Source: Cryptomeria japonica
Taxonomy: Eukaryota; Streptophyta; Pinopsida; Cupressales; Cupressaceae
Assembly (NCBI RefSeq): GCF_030272615.1
Contig: NC_081406.1
Location: 261,877,386-261,941,385 of the forward strand
DNA length: 64,000 nucleotides
Reading direction: 5' to 3'
The number at the start of each line of letters is the position of its first letter. The stretch's first letter is position 1. The position numbers were made by a program, and so were the translations under genes. The notes beneath the pieces are model-generated. The model saw nothing but the letters and a program-made list of their open reading frames with translations. It did no database searches and had not been told where the DNA came from. Shown here in pieces: positions 22,731 through 33,551 of this stretch.

Positions 22731-24597
22731 ATTGGAGAAAATAGTGGAGAGTGATAATGTCAAAGTAGATGAGCTGAGCAAAAGTCAAATTGAAATTTAT
22801 GAGAAGGCATTGGCAGTGGAAATGATTATATCTGAACCGGTAGCACCTTTATCGGAACAGAGAGTTGAACCAGTTATTCCAGCAACATCAAAAAATTCTA
22901 CAGTAACTGAAGAACAAGAAAGAGGAACAGAGAGTCAGAAGACTCCTAGGTATGTAAGATTGAATCATTCTGAAGATCAAATCATTGGGGATAAGAGCAA
23001 TGGAGTGATGACAAGAAGAATACTAGCAACTAATGAGGTATGTTTAATTTCACAAGTTGAACTAGTATCAATAATTGAGGCATGTAAAGATGAATTTGGG
23101 TTAAAAGTTATGGAAGAAGAATTAGATCATATTGAGAAAAATAACACATGGACTTTGGTTCCCCAACCTAAAATTAAAAATGTTATTGGCACTAAATGGG
23201 TTTTTAGGAATAAATTGAATGAGGATGGTAAAGTTATAAGGAATAAGGCTAGATTGGTTTGTAAAGGATATTCTCAGAAGGAAGGAATTGATTATGGAGA
23301 AACTTTTGCACCTATAGCTAGGATTGAAGCTGTAAGATTATTTCTTGCCTATGTTGCTTATAAAAATGACAAGGTTTATCAAATGGATGTTAAATGTGCA
23401 TTCTTGAATGGGGATCTTGATGAGGAAGTTTATATTGAGCAACCTGATGGTTTTTCACTATCAGATGATACTGATATGGTTTGCAGGTTAAGGAAAGCTT
23501 TATATGGATTGAAACAAGCACCTAGAGCTTAGTATGCAAGGTTGGATAAATATATTTTCAAGCTTGGTTTTATTAAGGGCAGTGTTGATAGTAATTTATA
23601 TTATTAAATCACTAATGATGATATATTGATTGTTGAAGTATTTGTTGATGATATTATTTTTGGAGGTGAAGATAAATTATGAATAGAATTTTCTAAGAAC
23701 ATGGAGAAATAATTTGAGATGTCTATGATTTGTGAGATGAAATTTTTCTTAGGTTTGCAGATTACTCAGACTAACAAAGGTATTTTTGTTTGTCAAACTA
23801 AATATGCTAACGAATTGTTGAAGAAATTTGGTATGGGAGATTCTAAACTGGTAAGTCAACCTATGGTTATAAGTGAGAATTTGACATTGAAAGATGTTTC
23901 TGCACCAATAAATCCTACAAGATACAAAACTATGATTGGAGGTCTACTTTATTTAACTCAGACTAGACCTGACATTATGAATGTTGTTTGTATTGTTTCA
24001 AGATTTCAGAGTGATCCTAGAGAAAATCATGAGATGGAGGTGAAAAGGATTTTTAGATACTCGCAAGGTACATCAGAATATGGCTTAAGGTATCCTAAGG
24101 ATGATAACTTCACTTTATGTGCATATACAGATGTTGACTGGGCTGGAGATGTTGATGACTGGAAAAGTACTTCTGGTGGAGCTTTCTTTCTTAGAAAGAA
24201 GTTGGTTTCATGGATCAGCAAGAAATAGTCATGTACTTCTTTATCTACTCCTGAAGCTGATTATGTTGTTGCTGCTGCTACTAATTGTACACAAGTTTTA
24301 TGGATGAAGCAAATGTTGGAGGATATAAAGGTGGAATGTGATGCATTGGTAGTTATTCATTGTGATAACTCTACTGCTATTGATATATCAAAGAATCTGG
24401 TATTTCACTCTAAGACAAAGCACATATCTATCAAGTATAAATTTTTGAAGGAGAAGGTGGAAGGAAATGAAGTTAAACTGGTTTATGTGAACACTAAAGA
24501 ATAGATTGCAGATATTTTAACTAAACCTTTATCCAAGGAATCCTTTGAGTACCTGAGAGACATATTGGGGGTTTTTGCCCCTCCGGTAGAGACTTGA
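22731..24597 (+). pseudogene. Copia-E RT and RNase H
   Basis: The linker carries [13 protein letters not shown] has [51 protein letters not shown] and FVDDIIFGG (about 23640-23666). The RT body ends with LTLKDVSAPINPTRYKTMIG. RNase H has DVDWAGD, FFLRKKLVSW, IHCDNSTAIDIS and TKHISIKYKFL. In-frame stops are at 23530 (Trp), 23605, 23680, 23710, 24226 and 24502 (Gln). The natural stop is TGA 24595. RT copies RNA into DNA and RNase H removes the RNA. Confidence 0.9.
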
Positions 24598-24954
24598 TTG
24601 GTGTGGTTTGGCATCATTCCGGTATGCATTATTAGAGATACTATTCATTCTAACACTGATGTGGGATGTTACTACTCAGGGGGAGTAGTCAGCTTTAAGA
24701 TTCAGAGGCATATGTTTTTTCTTTGATATTTCTGTCAGATTTCTGGCATTGATGTCAAAGGGGGAGAGATAGTGATGTGAAAAAGAAAGTCAGAACTTTA
24801 CAGAGATATTATTCATAGGGGGAGAGACATTGATATTCAGAGCTATATGCAGGAGATTGTTGGTTGTCTTCCACAAGGGGAGACTTGTTTGGCATTTCTT
24901 GGTACTTAGATGTTTTTCACATCTAGTGTTTCCATCAATGCCAAAGGAGGATAT
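24598..24954 (+). promoter_or_regulatory. Copia-E 3' spacer with polypurine tracts
   Basis: AAAGGAGGATAT abuts the 3' LTR (24943-24954) and is the likely PPT. Earlier tracts CAAAGGGGGAGAGAT (24756-24770) and ATAGGGGGAGAGA (24815-24828) look like older or duplicated PPTs. There is no gene here. Confidence 0.75.
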
Positions 24955-26158
24955 TGTTGGCCATTTGGTGGAATTGATTATGTGTTGCATTGATGTTGTG
25001 TCATTGATGTCAACACTAGTTGTTTGGATGCTTTACTGACACCCTTCTGGTCACGGTAGGTTGAGTGATTTTTGGTTAACTTGGATCCGACATGATCTGG
25101 TTAACTCTAGTATAATCTGGTGATGGAATTGGCTTGTTCATGATGCCTATACTCATATTTGGTCAGTTGGTTTTTGTCTGGTGATTGGATGCTATCTTTC
25201 TTACACATAAAATTGGTTTCTGGTTCCGGCGAGGGTTTCACCAACAAATCTTTTGGTGGACATCTTTGATGCATTGCATAATTGGTGTTGGTGTAGCTTC
25301 TGATGGAGTTTCACGATGTTGTTGGTAATCGTGTTTGAGACTTAGCGTTTGGAGATCATTGTTGAAGCGTGTGGACCTATAATTGGTCCCGATTGATCTA
25401 GGTTATGGACCGACATTAATGTAACATGTGGACAGGAATTATTATTTTTATTTTTGGGATGTCTTATGTGTTGAATATTATTTGTTTTAGTCTAAGACTG
25501 GCATGGTTTGTAATGATGTAACTATTTTATTGTCTGGTAGCCAACCTGATTGTTTATGGTCGAGTGTTTGTATAAATAAGATGCAAGATCTTATTGTAGA
25601 TCATCATGGTTATTGTAAGAGGTCATGGTCAAGTAACGTAAAGTGCGAATATTGTAATATCATTCAGACATAGGAGTTGGTTGATCAATGGAGATCGAAT
25701 TGGGTTTGTAAGAGGATTTAGTCCTCCAGTATTGAGCTTAACCGAAACTTTACTCAGGCATAGGAGATGTTATCTTTTGTAATTCAACACTTCTCTGGAT
25801 TATAGTTTGGATTTGTATGTAGTCAGTGAGACTCCTTTTGTGATGATAAATGTGATCTATGTTGTTGGCCTTCCTACAAGTGCAAGCCCTTTCATTGTAA
25901 ATTCACATACTTACTGCAGAAGTATTATCTAACTATGGGTAGGCTTCCCACCGTGGTTTTTCCCTTTACTGGGTTTTCCATGTACAAATCTTGGTGTTGT
26001 GTGGATGACTTTTATTCTGTGATTATTGTTTATGCTTAATTGGATTAATTGTTATTCTGGTAATGTTGTTTTAAATTGATAATGCTTTCGATAATCTGTG
26101 ACAACTTATTCAACCCCCCCCTCCTCAGTTATCTTCTAATTATCTGAACTATCTAACA
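24955..26158 (+). repeat. Copia-E 3' LTR (1,204 bp)
   Basis: It runs from TGTTGGCCATTTGG to GAACTATCTAACA and matches 19121-20335 throughout. It has the same CCCACCGTGGTTTTTCCC box (25948-25965) and a shorter C tract (about 26114-26122). Confidence 0.92.
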
Positions 26159-26181
26159 CAAACTGACTTTTTTCAATGTCT

Positions 26182-27048
26182 GAGCCTCACTGACTACAAG
26201 AAATCTTTGGACTAAAATCTAAAAAGAAGATTGAACTGGAAGATTAGAATCTCTTATGCCTGAGTATAGTTCCATTTAAGCTCAATACCAGAGGTCTTAA
26301 ACCTCTTACACAAACTCAATTCAATCACCTATGATTGATCAAATCCTTTGCATATGATTATAACCTTATTCGCACACAGATAATCCCATAAACTATGATC
26401 AACAAAGAGATCTTACATCATATTTATACAAATCTAAGACCTAAACAATTAGGTCGGCCACTTAAAAGATAATACAATAAATCCATTACATAAACCCGCA
26501 AACCAATGATAACCCAAGTAGGCTAGAGATCGAAACAACATTAACCAAACAATAAATCTAACCGGCAATGCATCGAGAGCATCCACCAACACGTTACATA
26601 AACCGGTCCATAACCTAGGAGAATAACACACAATAACACCAAACCTAAAATAGGTCGTCATAAGATAAATGCAACACCATTGATAAACTGGAACACGAAC
26701 ATGATAACCATCAACAGCTTGAGAACCTTCTAGAAGTCGCACCAATACCACTTATCAAATCCATCAAAACATCTTAAACAAAGCTCTGTCGGTAAAATGC
26801 TTACTGGTAACCAAAAGACTTACTAGAACATATGATAGCTTCCAGATCACCAAATCTAAAACCAACTAAATTTGACACACACATGAATGAGTGAACCAAT
26901 TCCACCAAACTGAACGTACCAGAGAATACTGAAGATGGTCTCCAAATCAATATCACAATCCAAGCACTCTACCAGAACCCAATAGACAACCAAACAAACT
27001 AGTGTTGACATCAATGCAACACAAATCAATTCCTCCAAATTATCGACA
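26182..27048 (-). repeat. Copia-B 5' LTR, 3' portion deleted
   Basis: On the minus strand it starts TGTCGATAATTTGGAGG at 27048 and matches 8936 down to 8071 of the 3' LTR. It stops at GAGCCTCACTGAC, so about 310 bp are missing. It is followed by CATAT (27049-27053). The 23 bp between it and Copia-E (26159-26181) are unassigned. Confidence 0.85.
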
Positions 27049-27053
27049 CATAT

Positions 27054-27607
27054 AATTGATCCAATGTATAGTTATCAAAATATTTATATTCTTAAATAGT
27101 AGATACCTTATGACTATAAGATTTAGGGAGAGATATAGGTACCTTCTTCACAATCTCCTCTTATTTCAAATCTCTAGCAAGACCTATAATTCTATTAACC
27201 ACTTCATATACCCATAGCATATGACTAGCAATTTTTTCACTCTGGAATCCTTAAGGTCTCAAATAATGTCTTGAAGTTTTGCATCTTGATTTTTTTCACT
27301 TTGTTATCTCCTTCATACATGTTGCTAAGATTTTCATAGACATCCTTAGCAATACCACAGTGCATCACCTTATGAAGTTTTGAATTAGCTAGCCTACTCA
27401 AAATAGTATTCTTTGCTTTGGATTGTTCTCATATAGTTTGACCTAAGCTCGATCAGTTGGAGGAGTAACATAAACAATGTAACCGTCTTTTAAAGAGTTC
27501 CAAACACCAAACGATAAAGAGTTCATATAAGCTTCCATTCTTACTCTCTCAAAAGTATAATTTGTTCCATCAAACCTAGGTGCCTTGTGAGATCCATCTT
27601 GAGCCAT
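27054..27607 (-). pseudogene. Copia-A gag N-terminal part
   Basis: The minus-strand ATG at 27607 opens MAQDGSHKAPRFDGTNYTFE, then VRMEAYMNSL, the standard Copia gag start. Frame changes and stops follow (first TAG about 100 codons in). The tail has LPKSYSHKVSTI and YTLDQLY. The gene is interrupted there by Copia-B and resumes at 7756 with GALIAFE. The leader between PBS and ATG shares TTAACCACTTGAGGAAGATC with Copia-E, so the two families are related. Confidence 0.85.
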
Positions 27608-27649
27608 CCTAGATCTTCCTCAAGTGGTTAAGCTTCTTCAAAGGAACTT

Positions 27650-27662
27650 GGCTCTAATGTCA
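27650..27662 (-). promoter_or_regulatory. Copia-A primer-binding site, mutated
   Basis: The minus strand reads TGACATTAGAGCC where TGGTATCAGAGCC is expected, a site for initiator-Met tRNA with transitions. It follows the LTR end TTCTACA by two bases. Confidence 0.75.
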
Positions 27663-27664
27663 AT

Positions 27665-28681
27665 TGTAGAACCCACTAGATACTGAGAGGAGGGGAGTGA
27701 ATCAATATTCCTTAAAACAAAAAAATTTCAAGACCAATTTTTAAGTCAAATCCTTACATTTAGTCAACATAAATGAAGGATAAAGCAATCAACGCATATG
27801 CACATGAGAACACCATATATACATGAAAAATACCATAGGGGAAAAACACAGTGAGAAAATCTACTTGGACCTACCATCCAACTCGAACATCATAAATAGA
27901 AAGAAGATATACAATTAGTTTTATGTGTTTATGCTGAATTTGAATTCTCAATATTGTAAATTCTAACAAAGTTCAACCACAAAAACCCTTTATGTACAAT
28001 GAAATGCAACATAACATCAATGAAGAACCATAAAACATGCAAAATCACAAAATAGCTCAAATGATACCATTCACACATTCAATGGGTTTTGATCTTTATT
28101 GTTCTCCTATCTCTATTGATCTTGCTTTGATATGTTTTCTCTCATATTTTTATGCTTGCACAAGAGTTGAATGGTGAACAAATGGTGGTTGTAGTGATGT
28201 ATGCTTAATTGCAATATAGGTTATGATTTAAAAAAAATGTATGTATGGTCCAAGGTTTCTATATGAAAAAGAGAGAGGAGGAAGCCTCTTTTATATAGAA
28301 CATCCTAAAAATAGATGGATATGATTAAGAGGTGGGATAAAAGATGGTCAGCTAAGATTGAAGAGTAGGTAGAGGAAATAATAAAATAAAGGGAGTGGTT
28401 AAGATAAATGAGTGGCAAAATCTAAATGATTTAATTAAAGCAATAAAATAACTTATTTAATTAATAGAGAGGGGCAATATAAATAAAATATTTATTTAAT
28501 TTGGGAAAAGGGGATTTAAATAAATAAACATATTTATTTTAATTAGGATAGAAAAAGGGCTAGAAAAGGATAAGTGAATTAATTAAATAAATAAAATTTA
28601 TCTAATTAATTAAAAAAAGAAGATAATTAAATAAATAAGAATATTTATTTAAATAGGCTAGGACAATTTTAGGTGTCTACA
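27665..28681 (-). repeat. Copia-A 5' LTR (about 1,017 bp)
   Basis: On the minus strand it starts TGTAGACACCTAAAATTG at 28681 and ends GTGGGTTCTACA at 27665, directly before the PBS. A TATA-like TATATAAAAGAGG lies at about 28284-28297. The U5 end has a degenerate GGGGAAAAACACAGTGAG box (27839-27856) and GGGGAGTGAATCA. The U3 (about 28380-28681) is full of TTAATTAAATAAAT and resembles the start of the Gypsy LTR. It does not match LTR1, the LTR next to the Copia-A RNase H. Confidence 0.7.
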
Positions 28682-29217
28682 TTATTGGATGAAGCCAAAG
28701 GAAGGACACACTCCCTAAAGTTTTACGGTTACGCTAAGGAAAGTCCACTATCTCCTGAAGTACGCTAGACTTAGAAGGACTTGCTAAAGAGGTTCATTGC
28801 GTCAAAGAAAGATACAATGAAGAAAACAACTTTAACCACAAATGTCTTTGGCTTATTGCCTCTAGATATCTATCATCAATTCAACTACCTTTGGCTCACC
28901 ACTCCCGACAAACTAAAATCATTTCTATGAATATTGTAGCCTTTTGGCGAACTACCTTCAACATGCAACCTTAATAATCCACCTTGAGTGCTCACATCAA
29001 TAGTACTCTCCAAAAAATGATCTTCAATATATATGCTTTACAACCTTCAATAATCCTTCTCCATGTTGGCCAATGATGGAAAACATGAAACATGCATTAA
29101 GTTAGCGCAAAAAAACCTCTGTGGAGCAATGAAATCAACTATGGTCCTATTCATAAGATAAACAAGACCACAATCATATTTGACACTCATTTCCAAGAAA
29201 GCACCCCATTCAGGCAT
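28682..29217. other. 536 bp unassigned sequence
   Basis: I see no ORF, LTR match or repeat here. It lies between the Copia-A 5' LTR and an older LTR. Confidence 0.5.
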
Positions 29218-30904
29218 TGACACAAATCATTCTAAGTCAGCAACTAGGTAAGGTATAGCTCTTTTCCACTTATCCCAAAGACACACTTGCCAAGAGAAAT
29301 TACACATTGCAGTTCACAACAAGACAGTTTGATTCAAAATAATCTTTTCACATCCTCCAAAGCTACTGCAAACACCTAGATACATGGTGCACAATAGAAA
29401 TAGTCACAAAAATCTCAAAATATTAACATTAGACATCATGTGAACCCATAGAGAACAAAATTTGGCACACAAACAACATAGAGACATTCTATGAATGTCC
29501 AACAACACTCCCATACACTATTTTCACACTGTCATACCAAATTACGCTAGTGCAAGCAATTAGATACAAAACACTTCATTCTCAATAAGACAAAAAAATA
29601 TTATATTGAGATAGAATGTTAATAATCATACTTGCGGTACATTTCAACACTTGAAAGTTGAGTTGAGCCATTGCACAAACAATAAAAGCTTGTTTAGCAA
29701 ACTTCAAGAGTTAACACATAAATGTAGAGAAATGCAAATCATTCTCCAGGACAATCTTCAGTACAACTACCTGCATTTGCACCCTTCACTAATATGTAGA
29801 GACCAAAACTTGTAAATTCATTTACTTACTTGGAGAAAAAATAAAGATAGAAAAATAGTTTACAACATTCTCATGACCATCAACATCATAACACTTCTAA
29901 TCTTAATACTTCTAATACCCATCTTAATAGTTTTGATCATCTTCTAAATGCATCATTATAATACTAACATTTGTTATCCACATATATACAATACCACCTT
30001 AGCTAACATCAATCAAGGCATGGCATCCAACCGTGAACTTCAACATCGCCACTATACTTCAACATAACACATCATTGATATACAACACATTGTGGGTTGA
30101 CATCAATGATTGTTAGGACTCAGTATCTAATCGGTATATAAATTTATTTGACTTAAAACATGAAAAACATATTAAAACTGTGTGCTGGTATACTAGAAAT
30201 TATGCAGTAAACAAGAATAACAACAACCACATGAGAATTACACCATAACACAGTATTTTAACGAGGAAACTTGGTGTGGGAAAAACCTCGGTGGGATTTG
30301 TGACCCACAATATTCGCTTACTGGCTAACAAGGGAATATTACTCTTACAATAGGGGCCTGCACATGCAGGAAGGCCAAGTTCCTAGAGCTCACTGCTCAA
30401 TTACAAAAGAAGTCACGCTGACTGACAAAAATGGATTATATTAATCCAAAGTCTTGTACTGCTTCAGATTAGCATCTGCTATGCCAGATCCAGTACCGGT
30501 TTAAGCTCTGCTACATACATAAGCCCTTAACCAATAATTTGCATATTAGGTCTGCATAATTTCACCTATCACCTTATTTTAAAATGATCTACAATGATCT
30601 CATACATATATGAGTCATATTACAACTCGCCATGTCGGATTACAATGATTTTACAATTAATTACAAAATTCATTTTAAATAAAATTGAAGTTGGCCAAGG
30701 TGTCGGTATCCTTCCTTTCACTGTCGGTGTTCTGTATGCCGGTGTAGAGTCTGTCGGTGCCGATGCTGGTATATTTGTCTTGTCGGTATCATATGATTGC
30801 AAGGTTGCCATCAATGACAAAACCTTCAATCACCTACAATTTCTCATTGGAGTGTGCATTTGCCAACAATGATAACACTATATGTTGACACTATATCTGC
30901 AACA
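29218..30904 (-). repeat. Old Copia LTR (LTR2), split by a solo LTR
   Basis: The pieces 29218-30110 and 30874-30904 together match LTR1 (1279-2257). They share TGACACAAATCA at the left end and a GATATAGTGTCAACATAT-like start at the right end. No clear target duplication was found (GGCAT against CAAAC). To its right is the integrase region of Copia-D. Confidence 0.72.
30111..30868 (-). mobile_element. Solo Copia LTR, 758 bp, inside LTR2
   Basis: On the minus strand it starts TGTTGGCAAATGCACAC at 30868 and ends GAGTCCTAACA at 30111. Exact duplications ATGAT lie at 30106-30110 and 30869-30873. It has the GGGAAAAACCTCGGTGGG box (30279-30296). Removing it rejoins the LTR2 sequence. The short ORFs at 30594-30872 are incidental. 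Confidence 0.93.
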
Positions 30905-31539
30905 CAAACAAATCACTATGTACCAACTCCAAAAGTTGTGAATCTTTCCAAGCTTTGCCTTTGTCAAATTTCTCCTTTGGATGCTTGCCAAGAATGCATC
31001 CTTGAAAACTACCACCATAAAAGAGACCTAGAGGTAATCTTGTAACCATGTCATGTTGATTAAGCTATTGCAAGTAGTGGTATTTTAAGTGGCCAAACCG
31101 TTGCTGCCACAAGTTACTCACTTCATAAAAATTAGCGAGAAAAATAGATGAAGGAGAATCGGGAAGAAAATTAGAAAATAGATGAATTTAAGATTGATGA
31201 TATACTCTCTCGCAATTACAACTATAGAATCGTTATAAATCTCATAAATTACTACTGAATCGGGAGAGAAATCAACTCGCTTGCTTGAACTTGCACTTGT
31301 GATTTGATATATTGATAGGAGGTTAGTTGATAATAAGGGCACACAAAGAACATCATGGAATGTGTCATCCTCCACATCAATAGACCCTCTCACATACCTT
31401 GTGGTGTGAGGCACTTGGATTAAGAGCCCAAGTGGATGGTGGTGAAGTAAATGCTACAAGGGCCTTGACCTATTCTTTCTCCTTACTAATTTCTTTAGCC
31501 TTGTTAGATCCCTCACTTTGTTGGCTTGATGATGATTTT
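30905..31539 (-). pseudogene. Copia-D: protease and pre-integrase region
   Basis: On the minus strand a Ser-rich gag end (SSSSQQSEGSNKAKE) leads to TWALNPSASHHK, where the protease DSG is NPS. Then come VEDDTFHDVLCVPLLSTNLL and the pre-integrase zinc region RFGHLKYHYLQ ... GCILGKHPKEKFDKGKAW. It ends at LELVHSDLF, where LTR2 begins, so the integrase core and all later domains are missing. This is a different Copia lineage from A, B, C and E, with closer resemblance to elements that carry a KHP.EKF motif. Confidence 0.75.
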
Positions 31540-32645
31540 TGTTAGGATGACTTTATCTGTTGTCATTGATGGAACATGTATACACACACATATGTTCACA
31601 TTGTCATAGTCATCTTAGTAAGACAAACCAGTACTATTCTTAAGTCTTAGTATTACAAACAGGTATTATATGTATAGAGAAGTTCAATCGATTTGAAGGT
31701 GTCTAGCCGGTATATGTAGGAATGACAATCGGTCATGGTCATTGCCACTAACACCAGTTTGGAGATACTGTGGAGATCAACAAAGAGGCAACTGGAGGAC
31801 AATCGGTACTATGAGTTGGAAGAGGTTAACTCTTAACCGGTATCGGTGTTCCAACCGGTTTCACTGATTATGTGATGAGTTATCATTGGTCGTGATGAGT
31901 TATCTCTAACCAAAATATTTGGTGGCAATCTGTGATGTGTTATGAAATATTATCCAGATACACTACACCTAGGAAATTGTGATGAGGTTCCTGAGCCAAC
32001 ATGAAATCTAATGTCTATATAATGACATTGTGATGAACTATTTTCATGATATGAATTACAAGTGATAAGTTGATGCGATTTACTAAAGGAGTTGCAGAGT
32101 ATGTCGGTGATGTAGTTTTGAGTGAGCAAAAGAGGATCTACACAAGGAAGATGTGCTGTTTTTAGATCACACCACCTGTTGTTTTCTAATCACTACAACA
32201 GTCAAATTCCCTAACTGGGTAAGCTCTAACAAGCTTTATTGTACAAATTCTCTAACCAGGTGATCCATTAGTTCTCTACTGAGGTTACTCCTAATAGGGT
32301 ACTACCTTTAACAGGGTATAGCTCCTAACAAAGCTTTGGGATCTTTAACATAATTTGCTCCTACCAGAGCACTTTGTAGACCTTAATCGGTCAATTATCT
32401 ACTACTGCAGATAGTTAACTTGTGAGTCCCATCTCACTCATGGTTTTTCCCAGTTGGGTTTTCCACGTATAAACACTTATGTTATGGTGGATGTTTTACT
32501 TGTTGTGGATGCTTTAATATCACTTTGGATTGCATGCATAGTTTTAAGTAAACTGGTTAATTGTCTTTACCCGTTTGTATTTGAAGTAGTATTGTTTTTG
32601 TTGTCACTGATTCACCCCCTCTCAGTGCTTTATAAGTCTATCACA
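31540..32645 (+). repeat. Copia LTR inside Copia-D gag (about 1.1 kb)
   Basis: It starts TGTTAGGATGACTTTATC at 31540 and probably ends AAGTCTATCACA at 32645. It contains TCATGGTTTTTCCC and GGGTTTTCCACGTA (32438-32469), then TGATTCACCCCCTCTCAG. No matching target duplication was found, so the right end is uncertain. Copia-D gag continues on both sides. Confidence 0.7.
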
Positions 32646-33551
32646 CTTGAACTCTGTTTTACTGAGTCATGAACACAGATATTATTCTTGTCAAGAATAT
32701 GTCTCAAGCGATCAATTTATTTCTTCAAACATTTATGCTCATCATGACTATGTCTTTTACAATACATATATTTTACCTTTTTTTTCCTAGGTTTTCCACC
32801 ATTAAAAGATTGGATCTCATAAGCTTATTTTGGGGCAACTTGTTTTTTATCCTTCTTCTCATTACAATTCTTTTTTTTCTTCTCCTTATTGTTACTACTT
32901 TTTCCTTTTTGTTCTTTTGTGCCTTAGTTGACAACCAAGGCATGTGACTTAGAGGATTTTAAAGTACCCATCTAGATTAGCTTATCTTGCTCTCATGTTA
33001 GAGAAATGGAAAAATCATCTAATGATGGCATGTTAACTTGAGTCCCAAGTGCACCCTAGTAGAATAAAAGGTAGAAACAAATACTAAATATTCAAAACTT
33101 AGCTTAGAGAGAATATTGAAAGTCAGTTGTTCATCGTTGTTTTCAATTCCACATTGCTTTAATTGCCACCTTGTTGATTATAATTTTTTGAAGAAATCAC
33201 GACCTTTGTTAAAATTCATTGACTTAGAGTTATGAGTTCATTTTGCATCACATGGCCCTTCATTGAATCTTGAGTACCAAATAAAATTTCTAACTTTGTC
33301 CAAATTTCATTAGGAGTATTTAAGGATTCAATATGAAAGAGTAAATCAGAAGGTACAAAAAAACACAAACTTTCATATGCTCCATCACATCTATTTCAAA
33401 CCACTTAGGCTTTTTTTGCGTCTACAATAGTTTCATTTTCCAATCCCATTGTTATCCTATGCAAACCAAATTTTCTTAAGTAGATTGTCATGCATGATTT
33501 TCACTCAAAAAATTTGTAAGATGTTAGAATGGAAATTGTTGTTTGATCCAT
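32646..33551 (-). pseudogene. Copia-D gag
   Basis: The minus-strand ATG at 33551 starts MDQTTISILTSYKFFE. The rest reads FVPSDLLFHIESLNTPNEIW, TKLEILFGTQDSMKGHVM and QNELITLSQ, the UBN2-type gag core. A zinc-knuckle remnant follows (YCKRHSHDEHKC, about 32735-32770) and then LRHILDKNNICVHDS. Stops and frameshifts are frequent. Confidence 0.75.

Larger units (their letters stand above)
19121..26158 (+). mobile_element. Copia-E, complete but decayed LTR retrotransposon (7.0 kb)
   Basis: Both LTRs, the PBS, gag, protease, integrase, RT, RNase H and the PPT are present in Copia order. By eye the two LTRs differ at roughly 8-10% of positions plus indels, so it is old. The flanks are AAAAT on the left and CAAAC on the right, with no target duplication. 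That fits a deletion that also removed the 3' part of the adjacent Copia-B LTR. Confidence 0.9.
7762..27048 (-). mobile_element. Copia-B, nested host of a LINE and of Copia-E
   Basis: The element is bounded by same-family LTRs (3' LTR 7762-8936; partial 5' LTR 26182-27048) and by the duplication CATAT. It split the gag of Copia-A between LDQLY and GALIAFE. Its internal part keeps RNase H and RT (8957-10274), the RT N-terminus and integrase end (18020-19120). It lacks gag, protease and the integrase core. That loss, together with the missing 3' third of the 5' LTR, fits one deletion next to the Copia-E insertion. Confidence 0.85.
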
